Positions 8,312-16,851 of a stretch of DNA of 33,797 bases are shown here, one piece after another; the stretch's first letter is position 1; each line of letters starts with the position of its first letter. The DNA lies in the NCBI GenBank assembly GCA_030038195.1, contig JASHPJ010000085.1, positions 1 through 33,797 on the forward strand, in the 5' to 3' direction. The DNA comes from Acidobacteriaceae bacterium (GTDB taxonomy: Bacteria > Acidobacteriota > Terriglobia > Terriglobales > Acidobacteriaceae). Made by a program: the position numbers and the translations under genes. The notes beneath the pieces were generated by a model. That model was given only the letters and a program-made list of their open reading frames with translations, did no database searches and was not told the DNA's origin.

Positions 8312-11300
8312 TCAGAATGCCTGGCCGATGCTGATAAAGTATTGCGTGGCCTTGACTCCGCTGACAGGATTCAGGTTGCGGCCCAGATCGAAGCGAATGG
8401 GTCCAACCGGCGTAGAGTAGCGCAGGCCAACGCCTGTGTTATTCGAGTAAAGCGAAGTGAAATGGTCGAGCCCGGCGCTTGGAAATACGTTTCCGCCGTC
8501 ATAGAAGGGCACAATGGAAAGGCCTCTTTTAAACGGCAGAGGAACGCGCGCTTCGCCGTTCACGATGAACAGCTCATTGCCGCCACTCGGTACCTGGATA
8601 GTGGAGCAGTCGGTGCTTGAGCCGCTGCTGCATACCTGCACCTTCCGCTGCGGTCCCGCTCCGTCCAGCGGAAACCCGCGCAGCGTGTTGCCGCCGCCGC
8701 TGAAGAACTGCTCGCTCAGCGGAACAAAGCTGCCATCGAACGGCTGCGCCAGCCCGATGCGAATGCTGCTGGCCCACACAACGTGATGAAACTTCTCCTT
8801 GTAATACGCCGCCTGCGCCGTCAGCTTGGCAAAATCGACGCTGGCACCAAGAGGCTTCGCATTGAAGTCCACCTCGATCGTGCGCAGAACTCCCTGGTGC
8901 TCGTCGAGCACATTGTCGCGCGTATCCCGCGTCAGGTTCACGGCCAGCGTGGAAAGCCGCGTGTGCTGATCCTGTGCAGGCACCAGGTCCGGAATCAGGA
9001 TGCGCGTCAAATCCGTCTGGCTGAAGCTGTAGCGCGCAAAGAAAATATCTTTCTTTGATCTGTCGATTGCCCGTTGCAGCTGGGCGCCGCCCTGCGCAAT
9101 CTGCGAGGAGAAGATCGGATTTTCTTCGTTGCGCTCGAAGGATGTGGAGACCGTCGCCCGCCATGGCGACCAGCGAAAGTTCGGATCGATATAGTAGAGC
9201 GCGCCGCGCTGATCCAGCCTCCCGGCAAAGGCAGTCAGTGAAAGCGATTCGCCCTTTCCGCGCATGTTGTTGCGCGTGTACTGCACCGTTCCGCGCGGCC
9301 CGTAGAAAGTTGCCTGGCTCGCCGTGAAGTTCGCCGGAAGTCCCACCGGCGGCAGCCCCGGCAGCGCAACCGTCCCGCTCGGAATGTTTCCGCCGCGCTC
9401 GATCACCTCGAACCCAAAGCCGTACGTGAATTCGTTTCTCTTCGCCTCGTGCACCTTTAACAGCACGTCTTCGTTGGCCTGGGTCGTAATCTCGCGCCGG
9501 GGATCGACCTCGGCCCAGTCAAAAACACCCGTGTGGTCGTAGAGCATGCTTCCAGCAGTCAGCAGGTCCGTCTCAGTCAGGGGCTTTCCCGTCTTGAGCA
9601 CGGCCACATCCCGATTGATCAATCTCTGCCGTGTATGCACCCGCCCCAGCGTCACCAGCTTGCCGGTCATCACCTTCGGCCCTTCATCAATGTGATAGAC
9701 CACGTTGATCTGGTGCGGTTCCTGCCGGGACACTTCCGTCGCCGTCTCGTGAAAACTCGCGTTCAGGTAGCCGGCCTGCAGATAGTGCGCAAGTATCGTT
9801 GCCCGGTCAGCCTGCACATGCGCCTGCGAGTACGGCTGGCCGGCTTCGACCTTCAGGCCATCGGGCGCGAACTGCGATTGAGGAAACGTGCTGGCACCGC
9901 GGATCGTGAGCGCATTCACAATGTCCTGCGGACCCTCCGTTACCCGAAACACAACCTGCACATTCTTTCCCTTGCGCGTCACAGCCGCCGTCACCTGTAC
10001 ACTGCTGAATCCCTCTGACTCGTACACGGCCTTGAGGTTATTGGCACTCGACCGTACCAGAGGATCGCTGTACTTGCCGGGAGAAAACCACCGCTTCGTC
10101 TCCACGGCTACGCTCGGCATCAACTGTGAGGCGGGCAGGCTTGCGTTGCCTGTCACGCTCACGGACGTCACCTTGTGCTTCTGCCCCTTCGCAATCCGAT
10201 ACACAACCGTATCGCCGTTCGATCCCGCGCCGTTCGATCCTTTCGATCCTTGATTGACACGCGCATCCACATTGACGTCGAAAAACCCCTTGGCCTGGAA
10301 GTAGGAGACCAGGGCCTGCCGTCCTTCCTGTACGGTCTCCTCGTCCACACCCACTCCCTGATACACCGGCAGCAGCGATCTCTGCGTGCGGCCCCACACA
10401 TGCGCACCCGCAATCTCGACCCGCGTCTTTTCTCCCGCGCTGATCTTGAAATGAATGTCGGCGCGGTTCGTATCGGCGTGATATTCGGCGTCCGCCAGCT
10501 TCACCTGCGCGCCCAGAAATCCCTGCTTCGCCAGCGCCGACTGCAGATACCGCGTCGCCTTGTTCAGCGTGCCACGATGATACGCCCTGCCCTCGCGAAT
10601 AGCCGCACCATGGGCGCGCGCCAGCAGCGTTGTGAGCCTGTTCTTCAGCCGCGCGGCGTCATCTGCCGGCACGCCTTCCAGCAACACCGCGCCAAATTCG
10701 GCCCGCCGGCCCAGCGTCACGTGGAATACAACATTGGCAACGCCGTGCCTCGCGTCGGCCTTCACCTTCGGGCTCACCGCAGCCTCAAAGTAGCCCGCCT
10801 GCCGGAAGAACGTAACCAGCCGCTGCCTGTCCGCCTCCACATCAGCTGCATTGAACGGCGTCTGCACCGGGTAATTCGCCGTCTGCAGCAACTGCGAGTA
10901 CGCAAACTGCTCCGCTCCGGGAAACTCGAAGATGCCGAAGTAAACAGCCGGCTCCAGCACCAGCAGAACCCGCACGCCATCCGGCTCCGACTCGGCTTCC
11001 ACTCGCACGTCGCTGAACTTTCTCGTCGCTTTCAGCGCAGCCGCGGTCTGGTCCACTTTTGTTTTTGCAAACGGCTGTCCAGCCTGCTGCACGAACAGCG
11101 AGGCGAATTGCGCGGCGTTCAGCTCCGGACGGCCGGCAATCTCAATCGACGCAACATTTTGCCCTTCATACGAAGACAGAACCTGTTCCGTCGCAGGCGT
11201 ATTTTCAGGGGACTGTTCCGGCGTGGCATCCTTCGCTTGCGCATCCGCCTGGGCGCAGATAGCCGGGAAACAGATCAGCAGAAATGCAAGCAGCCACCAG

Positions 11301-11326
11301 CGGAGCGGCGGCCAGCTCCACTCCAT
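8312..11326 (-). CDS. tamA: TamA/BamA-like Omp85 outer-membrane protein with about seven POTRA domains
   Basis: This is an Omp85-superfamily outer-membrane protein paired with TamB. From the chosen start it has 1004 residues: a signal peptide (MEWSWPPLRWWLLAFLLICF), POTRA-like units at about 58-125, 127-206, 208-298, 300-380, 383-465, 468-549 and 552-628, then a 16-stranded-type barrel ending in a terminal Phe (ISIGQAF), the usual BAM targeting signal. TamA normally has three POTRAs and BamA five, so seven is high. I chose the ATG at 11326 because GGAG lies 5 bases upstream; ATGs at 11329 and 11350 are alternatives with poorer spacing. A short Gly/Ser/Asn-rich insertion sits in POTRA 4. It is the first gene of the tamA-tamB operon. 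Confidence 0.9.
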   Translation of the reverse strand: MEWSWPPLRWWLLAFLLICFPAICAQADAQAKDATPEQSPENTPATEQVLSSYEGQNVASIEIAGRPELNAAQFASLFVQQAGQPFAKTKVDQTAAALKATRKFSDVRVEAESEPDGVRVLLVLEPAVYFGIFEFPGAEQFAYSQLLQTANYPVQTPFNAADVEADRQRLVTFFRQAGYFEAAVSPKVKADARHGVANVVFHVTLGRRAEFGAVLLEGVPADDAARLKNRLTTLLARAHGAAIREGRAYHRGTLNKATRYLQSALAKQGFLGAQVKLADAEYHADTNRADIHFKISAGEKTRVEIAGAHVWGRTQRSLLPVYQGVGVDEETVQEGRQALVSYFQAKGFFDVNVDARVNQGSKGSNGAGSNGDTVVYRIAKGQKHKVTSVSVTGNASLPASQLMPSVAVETKRWFSPGKYSDPLVRSSANNLKAVYESEGFSSVQVTAAVTRKGKNVQVVFRVTEGPQDIVNALTIRGASTFPQSQFAPDGLKVEAGQPYSQAHVQADRATILAHYLQAGYLNASFHETATEVSRQEPHQINVVYHIDEGPKVMTGKLVTLGRVHTRQRLINRDVAVLKTGKPLTETDLLTAGSMLYDHTGVFDWAEVDPRREITTQANEDVLLKVHEAKRNEFTYGFGFEVIERGGNIPSGTVALPGLPPVGLPANFTASQATFYGPRGTVQYTRNNMRGKGESLSLTAFAGRLDQRGALYYIDPNFRWSPWRATVSTSFERNEENPIFSSQIAQGGAQLQRAIDRSKKDIFFARYSFSQTDLTRILIPDLVPAQDQHTRLSTLAVNLTRDTRDNVLDEHQGVLRTIEVDFNAKPLGASVDFAKLTAQAAYYKEKFHHVVWASSIRIGLAQPFDGSFVPLSEQFFSGGGNTLRGFPLDGAGPQRKVQVCSSGSSTDCSTIQVPSGGNELFIVNGEARVPLPFKRGLSIVPFYDGGNVFPSAGLDHFTSLYSNNTGVGLRYSTPVGPIRFDLGRNLNPVSGVKATQYFISIGQAF
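10218..10249. repeat. Three in-frame copies of TTCGATCC inside tamA
   Basis: TTCGATCC occurs at 10218-10225, 10233-10240 and 10242-10249. The offsets (15 and 9 bases) are multiples of three, so copy-number change would keep the frame. On the coding strand this region encodes the low-complexity QGSKGSNGAGSNGD loop of POTRA 4. Confidence 0.6.
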
Positions 11327-11399
11327 CATCGCTCCACATCGAGCCTTCATCCTGACAAAGGACAGGGGACGGTCGCATGTCACTTTCGGCTAAGATGCG

Positions 11400-11441
11400 C
11401 TGGCAGAAACCTTGGTTTCTCCCGCCAGTCACTTCATAATA
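11400..11441 (-). promoter_or_regulatory. tamA promoter -10 box and dyad/hairpin at the transcript 5' end
   Basis: On the minus strand TATTAT (11441-11436) is a good -10; the -35 is weak. Transcription would begin near 11429. Immediately downstream lies a strong dyad: AGAAACC-TT-GGTTTCT (11405-11420) is a perfect 7-bp repeat, extended by CTGGC/GCCAG with a 3-base bulge to span 11400-11428. The transcript would therefore start with a stem-loop. Equally, the 16-bp palindrome could be an operator covering the start point. Confidence 0.45.
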
Positions 11442-11613
11442 CCTTCTCGCTCCGCAAGTTTTGCGCGCGCGTGTTTCAAAAAAGAGCGGTTCGCCTTGCA
11501 GAGTCCAGGCGATTCCTTGCAGGTTTCCCGGTTCCTAGCGGCTTTTCCTCGCGCATCGCGGATAAGATCGATCCTGGTTTTGCATTTCGTCGGCCCGTTA
11601 GCGTTGAAGTTTG

Positions 11614-11619
11614 TATAAT
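11614..11619 (+). promoter_or_regulatory. Consensus -10 TATAAT just before the LacI-family ATG
   Basis: TATAAT ends 8 bases before the ATG at 11628. A start point 6-8 bases downstream of the box falls at or next to the A of the ATG, and no Shine-Dalgarno sequence is present, so the mRNA should be leaderless. No good -35 is visible; TG directly precedes the box. Confidence 0.6.
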
Positions 11620-11627
11620 CTGGCGTT

Positions 11628-12641
11628 ATGGTCATACGGCTCAAAGACATCGCAGAAGAACTCGGGGTGTCTGTCGTCACCGTGTCGCGGGCGCTCCGCG
11701 ACCGGCCCGACATTGCCAGGGAAACCAAGGCGAAGATCCTGGAGCGGGTAAGGCAGTTGAATTATCGCCCAAACCTGATGGCCCGCAGCCTGGTGACGGG
11801 CCGCAGTTCGCTCATCGGCCTGGTTGTGCCTGACCTCATCCATCCTTTCTTTGCTGAGATCGCCAAGAGCCTGGCCGCGGCCCTCAGGAAAAAAGACTAC
11901 TTCCTCATCGTCTCCTCGTCGGAAAGCGACCCGCAACTCGAGCAGGACGAGATCGAGCACATGCTCGCCCACCATCTCGACTGCTTCGTCATCGCCTCCT
12001 GCCAGAAGGATCCCGAGAGCCTGCGCAGAATTGGCGAAGCTGGCGTGCCGCTGGTTCTTATCGACCGAAGCTTTTCTGGATTTTCCTCGAACTTTATCGG
12101 CGTCAACGATCATCGCGCCGGCGAGCTGGCGGTCGAGCACCTCATCGCCCAGGGCTGCAGGCGCATCGCCCACATTCGCGGCCCCGTGACCAACATAGGC
12201 AACAGCCGCGCAGAAGGCTATCGCAGTGCTCTGCACAAGCATGGGTTGCCTGTCCACGAGCAATATGTGGTTGCCTGCGGAGAAGCCTCTGATTCCGACG
12301 GCGAGACTCGCGGCAAGCGCGCCATGGAGGAGATTCTCGCCCTGAAGCCGCGGCCGGACGGCATCTTCTGCTTCAATGACACCATCGCCGTTGGCGCCAT
12401 GGTCAGCGCCATCGACGCCGGCCTGCGCATCCCCAGGGACATGGCGATCCTGGGTTGCGGCAACTTTCACTACAGCAGCAAGCTGCGCGTTCCCCTGTCG
12501 AGCGTCGATCAAAAATCGAAGGAGATTGGCGAGCGCACCGCGAAGATGATCTTCTCGCTCCTGGAGAAATCCTCTTCGCGGCCGCGCACGGTGATTCTGG
12601 AGCCGGAGCTGATCGTACGCGAGTCCTCCCGTCTGAAGTAG
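11628..12641 (+). CDS. LacI-family transcriptional regulator
   Basis: The 337-residue protein has a classic N-terminal LacI helix-turn-helix (RLKDIAEELGVSVVTVSRAL, about residues 4-23) with the hinge helix region at about 48-60. A periplasmic-binding-protein-like effector domain follows from about 62 (SLIGLVVPDLIHPFFAE) to 330. Such proteins bind palindromic operators and release or bind DNA on sensing a sugar. It is divergent from tamA-tamB and convergent with the M16 peptidase gene, whose stop lies 4 bases away, so its targets are not obvious from context. Translation is probably leaderless, as TATAAT lies 8 bases before the ATG. The inducer cannot be read from sequence. Confidence 0.9.
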   Translation: MVIRLKDIAEELGVSVVTVSRALRDRPDIARETKAKILERVRQLNYRPNLMARSLVTGRSSLIGLVVPDLIHPFFAEIAKSLAAALRKKDYFLIVSSSESDPQLEQDEIEHMLAHHLDCFVIASCQKDPESLRRIGEAGVPLVLIDRSFSGFSSNFIGVNDHRAGELAVEHLIAQGCRRIAHIRGPVTNIGNSRAEGYRSALHKHGLPVHEQYVVACGEASDSDGETRGKRAMEEILALKPRPDGIFCFNDTIAVGAMVSAIDAGLRIPRDMAILGCGNFHYSSKLRVPLSSVDQKSKEIGERTAKMIFSLLEKSSSRPRTVILEPELIVRESSRLK

Positions 12642-12645
12642 CCGC

Positions 12646-15471
12646 TTACTTCGAATCGGTCACCAGGTTGCCGTTGATGTCGCGCACCTCCACGGGCCCG
12701 ATATCGGCATCCTTGAGAGCCGGCTCAATCTTGGCCCGGTCTCCCGCCGCCACCAGGATGATCTGGTCGGGATGCAGATACTCCTGCGCCGCCTGCGCAA
12801 TGTCGGCCTGCGTCACCGCAGCATACTTGGCCGGCAGGCTGGAGTAGTAATCGAGCGGCCGGTCGTAGACAAAGATGCCGTCGATCGCGTTGGCAACTTG
12901 CGCCGTTGTCTCAAACCGGCCGGGCAGCGAGCGGATCGATGCCTCCTTTGCGGCTGCCAACTCGTCCGCGGTCGAAGGGCTCGCCGGAAACTTGCGCAGC
13001 TCGTTCATCATCTCTTTGGCGGCCGGGCCGGTTACATCGGTCCGCACCAGGCTGCCCACGTAGAACTCGCCGGCATCGCGGAAGTTCAGAAAGTCCGAGC
13101 GCGCGCCATAGGTGTACCCGTGCACTTCGCGCAGGTTCATGTTGATGCGGCTGCCAAAGCTGCCGCCCAGCGTGTAGTTCAGCACGTCCAGCGTGTCGGC
13201 TGCCGGCGAGCTGGCCGGCACGCCCAGCCCCAGCGCCTCCAGCGCCGTTTGCGGCGCGCCCGGCTTGTCCACAATCACCACGCGTGTCGAAGGCGGCGCG
13301 GGCGCCGTCGGCGCCGCAGGAGTCGCGGCGGCATGACCGCTCCAGCTTCCGAAGTACTGCTGCGCAAGCTTCTCTGCCTCGCTGCGGGTCACGTCGCCGG
13401 CCAGGATGAGCGCCGAGTCCTGCGGTCCGTAGTGATCGCCATAGAAGCCCGCAATATCGGCCGCCGTCAGCGCAGTCACGCTTTCCGTCGTCCCGCTGGC
13501 CGTCATGCCATAGGGTGAGTCGCCGAACAGCAGCTTCGGTCCTACGCGAGCCGCCATGCTCTGCACGTTGTCCGTCTCCTGGCCAATGCGCACCAGCCTC
13601 TGCTTGCGCCGCCGGTCGATATCTTCCGGCCGGAAGGCGGGATGCTCCGCCACGTCGGCGAGCAGGTCCATTCCTTCCGCCGTGTGATAGGTCAGCAGGC
13701 TCATCGAAGCCGATGCGGAGTCCATGCCCGCGCCCGTATTGATGTGCGTGCCGATGCGCTCCTGGTCGTCCGCCAGCTTTGTCAGATCGCGCGAAACCGT
13801 CCCGTCGCCCATAATTTCTGCAGTGAGCGTGGCCAGTCCGCTCTTGCCTTCCGGATCGTTGAAGCTCCCCGCCCGCGCAACAATCTCGGCGGTCAGCACC
13901 GGCAGCGCGTGGTCTTCCACCAGCAGCACCTTCAGCCCGTTCGCCAGCGTGAACTCCGCAGGCACCGGCAGATGCAGCGCCGGCGCCGGACCGGCCTCAG
14001 GCTTGTTCTTGCGCCACTCCTGCGATGCCTCGAACTCCGGCGTATACGGATTGGTGATCTTCACGTTCGCATCCGTATCGGCCGGGCTGCGCGGCACGTC
14101 GTCGAGCACTTTTTTGCCGGGCACGCAGTACACCACAACCGCCGAATCCCTGGTCAGATATTTCTGCGCCGCCGCCTTTGCGCTTGCCGTAGTCACGGCT
14201 TCGGTCATGGCCACATCCTTGGCCAGGAATCCCGGATCGCCCGTGTACTGGTTGTACTGATCCAGCGTATCGGCAATTCCGCCAAACCCGCCCAGCCGCT
14301 GCAATCCGCTGATCTTCTGCGTCAGGTCGGTCGCCTTGGAGGCTGCCACTTCTTCGGCCGTCGGACCCTCCTGCTGCAGCTTGCCCAGCACATTCCAGAA
14401 GGTCGCTTCCAGGTCTTCAAGCTTTACACCGGGCTTGGCCGTAATGTCGCAGAAAGCCAGTCCCGTCAGCTTCAGCTCGTCCGTATCACAAGACACGCTT
14501 TGCGCCATCTGCGACTTGTACACCAGCGCCTCATCGAGCCGGCTGGCCTTGGCCATTCCCAGCGCGAACATGGCCGCGCGCACGCTGTAGGACTGCGGCG
14601 TGTAGATCGGTGGCGTGAGCCACGCAAAGCTGATGCGCGAAAGCTTCACCGTATCGGTAATCGTGGCCCGCCGCTGTGACGTGATGGCCGGCGTCGCAGC
14701 CGTCACCGGCGCAACCTTCGGACCGCGCGGGATCGGCCCGAAATACTTCGTCAGCAGCGCGCGCAGCCTGACCGGATCAAAGTCACCGGCAATCGCGATG
14801 GACGCATTATTCGGCGTGTAGAACTGCTGGTGAAAATCCCGCACATCCGCAATCCGCGCCGACTCGATGTCGGCATGGCTGCCGATCACTGCGCCATAAT
14901 ATGGATGGTCTTTGGGAAACAGCAGGTGGAAGACCGCCTCGTCGGCGACATAATACGGCCGTCCTTCGCCCTGCCGCCGTTCGTTGCGGACCACGTCGCG
15001 CTGGTTGGCCAGCAGGTTGCGGTCCAGTCCCTCCATCAAAAAGCCCATGCGGTCGCTCTCCAGCCACAGGGCCAGCTCCAGTTGATTCGCAGGCATCGTC
15101 TCGAAGTAATTGGTGCGGTCGAAGCTGGTGGTGCCGTTCACGTCGGTCGCGCCCGCAGCCTGCACATCCTTGATGTGCGCCTTCTCGCCCACGTGCTCTG
15201 AGCCCTCGAACATCATGTGCTCGAACAGGTGCGCAAACCCCGTGCGCCCCGGCCGCTCATTGAGCGGCCCCACGTGATACCACAGATCGACCGCCACCAG
15301 CGGCAGCCGGTGATCCTCGTGGGTGATCACCGTCAGCCCATTCGGCAACGTGTACTTCTGGTATTGGATCTCCGGCAGCTTGTGCGCAGCCTGCGCGCCT
15401 GCGTTCAGGCCGAAGCAAACCAGCAGCGAGAAAAGAAGAAGGCTTGTGCGTCTGCAGCAGAAAGAGTTCAC
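12646..15471 (-). CDS. M16-family zinc metallopeptidase, two-domain, secreted
   Basis: This is a pitrilysin-type peptidase of 941 residues from the chosen start, exported by a signal peptide (SLLLFSLLVCFGLNAGAQA). The N-terminal M16 half carries the inverted zinc motif HxxEH (HLFEH, H81, E84, H85) and the third ligand E164 in RNERR. The second half (from about 510) has the M16 fold but reads LATLTAEIM where HxxEH would be, so it is the inactive partner, as is usual in fused M16 proteins. I chose GTG at 15471 because AGGAG lies 8 bases upstream; an in-frame ATG at 15489 has no such site. It probably degrades peptides in the periplasm. Confidence 0.88.
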   Translation of the reverse strand: MNSFCCRRTSLLLFSLLVCFGLNAGAQAAHKLPEIQYQKYTLPNGLTVITHEDHRLPLVAVDLWYHVGPLNERPGRTGFAHLFEHMMFEGSEHVGEKAHIKDVQAAGATDVNGTTSFDRTNYFETMPANQLELALWLESDRMGFLMEGLDRNLLANQRDVVRNERRQGEGRPYYVADEAVFHLLFPKDHPYYGAVIGSHADIESARIADVRDFHQQFYTPNNASIAIAGDFDPVRLRALLTKYFGPIPRGPKVAPVTAATPAITSQRRATITDTVKLSRISFAWLTPPIYTPQSYSVRAAMFALGMAKASRLDEALVYKSQMAQSVSCDTDELKLTGLAFCDITAKPGVKLEDLEATFWNVLGKLQQEGPTAEEVAASKATDLTQKISGLQRLGGFGGIADTLDQYNQYTGDPGFLAKDVAMTEAVTTASAKAAAQKYLTRDSAVVVYCVPGKKVLDDVPRSPADTDANVKITNPYTPEFEASQEWRKNKPEAGPAPALHLPVPAEFTLANGLKVLLVEDHALPVLTAEIVARAGSFNDPEGKSGLATLTAEIMGDGTVSRDLTKLADDQERIGTHINTGAGMDSASASMSLLTYHTAEGMDLLADVAEHPAFRPEDIDRRRKQRLVRIGQETDNVQSMAARVGPKLLFGDSPYGMTASGTTESVTALTAADIAGFYGDHYGPQDSALILAGDVTRSEAEKLAQQYFGSWSGHAAATPAAPTAPAPPSTRVVIVDKPGAPQTALEALGLGVPASSPAADTLDVLNYTLGGSFGSRINMNLREVHGYTYGARSDFLNFRDAGEFYVGSLVRTDVTGPAAKEMMNELRKFPASPSTADELAAAKEASIRSLPGRFETTAQVANAIDGIFVYDRPLDYYSSLPAKYAAVTQADIAQAAQEYLHPDQIILVAAGDRAKIEPALKDADIGPVEVRDINGNLVTDSK

Positions 15472-15518
15472 GGGATATCTCCTCAACATCTCATTGAAGA
15501 AACAAGGGTGCAGACAGG

Positions 15519-15524
15519 ATAATA
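15519..15524 (-). promoter_or_regulatory. Candidate -10 TATTAT of the M16 peptidase gene
   Basis: On the minus strand TATTAT lies about 48 bases before the chosen GTG start, giving a leader of about 41 bases. The -35 region is weak, so this is a tentative call. Confidence 0.35.
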
Positions 15525-15588
15525 CGAAAGGCCGGGATCGCTAACTGCGCATTTGCACGGCGCGCCGTCAAGCTGCATCTACGATTCC

Positions 15589-15604
15589 TCCACCGAAAGG
15601 TGGA
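15589..15604 (+). other. Perfect 6-bp hairpin with GAAA tetraloop upstream of the AhpD-like pair
   Basis: TCCACC-GAAA-GGTGGA is a perfect stem closed by a GNRA-type loop. It lies about 80 bases before the first AhpD-like ATG and may be part of its 5' leader. No T-run follows, so it is not a standard terminator. A role in RNA stability or regulation is only a guess. Confidence 0.35.
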
Positions 15605-15685
15605 TGCTCATCTGAACCATCCGCGCTTACCATCCAGGCGTGCCCATCCGGCTCGCCACAACTCACCCCACCGGAGGTCGTCATC

Positions 15686-16258
15686 ATGCCACATATCCCG
15701 CTCTCGCCCGACTTGCCCGGCATCCGCGGCGCCATGGCTTTTCGTCCTGAAACCGCGCGCCCGCTCAATGCGCTCGTCGAAATCCTGCTTCGCGGTCCCA
15801 ATACGCTCACGCCCGGCGAGCGCGAGCTCATCGCCACCTACGTATCCAGCCGCAACTGCACTCACTACTGCCACAACATTCACGGGGCCATTGCCGCCGC
15901 CCACCTGGGCGGAGACGAGGCGCTGGTCAGGCAGGTAAAGACTGACTTCATGCAGGCTGAAATCAGCCCCAAGCTCAAGACGCTGCTCGCGATCGCCGGC
16001 AAGGTGCAGCAGGATGGCAAGCTGGTCACCGCAGCGGACGTGGAAGCCGCGCGCCGCGCAGGCGCCAGTGACCTCGAAATTCACGACACCGTGCTCATCG
16101 CCGCCGCTTTCTGCATGTACAACCGCTACGTGGACGGCCTCGGCACGCTGCAGCCTGACGACGAAGCCTTCTACCGCGAGCGCGGCAAGCGTGTCGCGCG
16201 CGACGGCTACGTCACCGTGAGCGAAGAGTATCTCGCCACCCACGCCGCAGCGCATTGA
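15686..16258 (+). CDS. AhpD-like carboxymuconolactone-decarboxylase-family protein with shifted cysteines
   Basis: The 190-residue protein belongs to the AhpD/peroxidase-related family, whose members use a CxxC pair to reduce peroxides or disulphides. At the active site it reads C58-T-H-Y-C62, a CxxxC arrangement, while its neighbour has the standard CxxC at 59/62. C62 and H66 are kept, C59 is Thr, and a new Cys is at 58. GGAGG lies 8 bases before the ATG. The next gene begins 9 bases after the stop, so both are in one operon. The C-terminal half is almost the same as in the paralogue. Peroxidase activity cannot be assumed given the moved cysteine. Confidence 0.82.
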   Translation: MPHIPLSPDLPGIRGAMAFRPETARPLNALVEILLRGPNTLTPGERELIATYVSSRNCTHYCHNIHGAIAAAHLGGDEALVRQVKTDFMQAEISPKLKTLLAIAGKVQQDGKLVTAADVEAARRAGASDLEIHDTVLIAAAFCMYNRYVDGLGTLQPDDEAFYRERGKRVARDGYVTVSEEYLATHAAAH

Positions 16259-16267
16259 GGAGAAACC

Positions 16268-16828
16268 ATGCCGCACATCCATCTGCCTGAAGGTCTTCCC
16301 GGCATTACCGCCGGCTTCGCTTTCCGTCCCGAGACAGCCAGGCCCATGCGCGAGCTTGCACACATCCTGCTCCACGAGCCCAGCTCGCTCACGCCTGGCG
16401 AGCGCGAGCTCATCGCCACCTACGTCTCATCGCGGAACAACTGCCAGTTTTGCCAGTTGAGCCATGGCGCCGCTGCCGCGAGTCATCTTGGCGACGCATC
16501 GGTCGTCAACCAGGTCAAAACCGACTTTGCCAGTGCGCCGGTAAGTCCCAAACTCAAGGCTTTGCTGGCCATTGCCGGCAAAGTGCAGCAGGATGGCAAG
16601 CTGGTTACCGCGGCGGACGTGGAAGCCGCGCGCAAGCAGGGCGCGACGGACCTCGACATTCACGACACCGTGCTCATTGCCGCCGCCTTCTGCATGTACA
16701 ACCGTTACGTGGATGGCCTGGGAACCTGGCAACCCACCGATCCGGAGATGTATACCCAGATGGGCAAACGCCTGGCCGCAGACGGCTACAAAACGCCTTC
16801 GCCCCGGCAGCCTGTCGCGGCAGGCTGA
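16268..16828 (+). CDS. AhpD-like carboxymuconolactone-decarboxylase-family protein with standard CxxC
   Basis: The 186-residue paralogue of the preceding gene carries the full AhpD-type redox motif C59-Q-F-C62 with H66 (NNCQFCQLSHG). It is therefore the better candidate for a working peroxidase/disulphide reductase. The block CMYNRYVDG near the C-terminus is typical of the peroxidase-related branch. AGGAG lies 5 bases before the ATG, partly overlapping the upstream stop region. Residues about 105-165 differ from the upstream paralogue at only a few positions, and the DNA there is also near-identical, while the N-terminal halves differ more. The partner reductase is not in this window. Confidence 0.85.
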   Translation: MPHIHLPEGLPGITAGFAFRPETARPMRELAHILLHEPSSLTPGERELIATYVSSRNNCQFCQLSHGAAAASHLGDASVVNQVKTDFASAPVSPKLKALLAIAGKVQQDGKLVTAADVEAARKQGATDLDIHDTVLIAAAFCMYNRYVDGLGTWQPTDPEMYTQMGKRLAADGYKTPSPRQPVAAG

Positions 16829-16851
16829 GTCTTCCCGGTCCGCACGCAGAA

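Larger units (their letters stand above)
11327..11627. other. 301-base divergent promoter region between tamA and the LacI-family gene
   Basis: This gene-free stretch holds the tamA -10 box and 5' hairpin on the left and the TATAAT of the LacI-family gene on the right, both listed separately. The part between them (about 11442-11613) shows no ORF or obvious operator. No palindrome with the central CG typical of LacI-family operators was found by eye. Confidence 0.5.

Noticed and set aside
10175..11833. Long open frame of 552 codons on the plus strand opposite tamA
   Set aside because: It is the antisense shadow of a GC-rich gene: Arg/His/Leu-rich, no recognisable domain, and it also runs into the LacI-family gene in another frame.
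13642..14679. 345-codon plus-strand frame opposite the M16 peptidase
   Set aside because: Arg/His-rich antisense frame; the minus-strand frame has the HxxEH site and its third ligand.
15568..15837. Minus-strand frame of 89 codons opposite the first AhpD-like gene and its upstream region
   Set aside because: A fragment (EPDGHAW) recalls glyoxalase-like proteins, but most of the frame is antisense to a real gene and the rest is too short to support a call.
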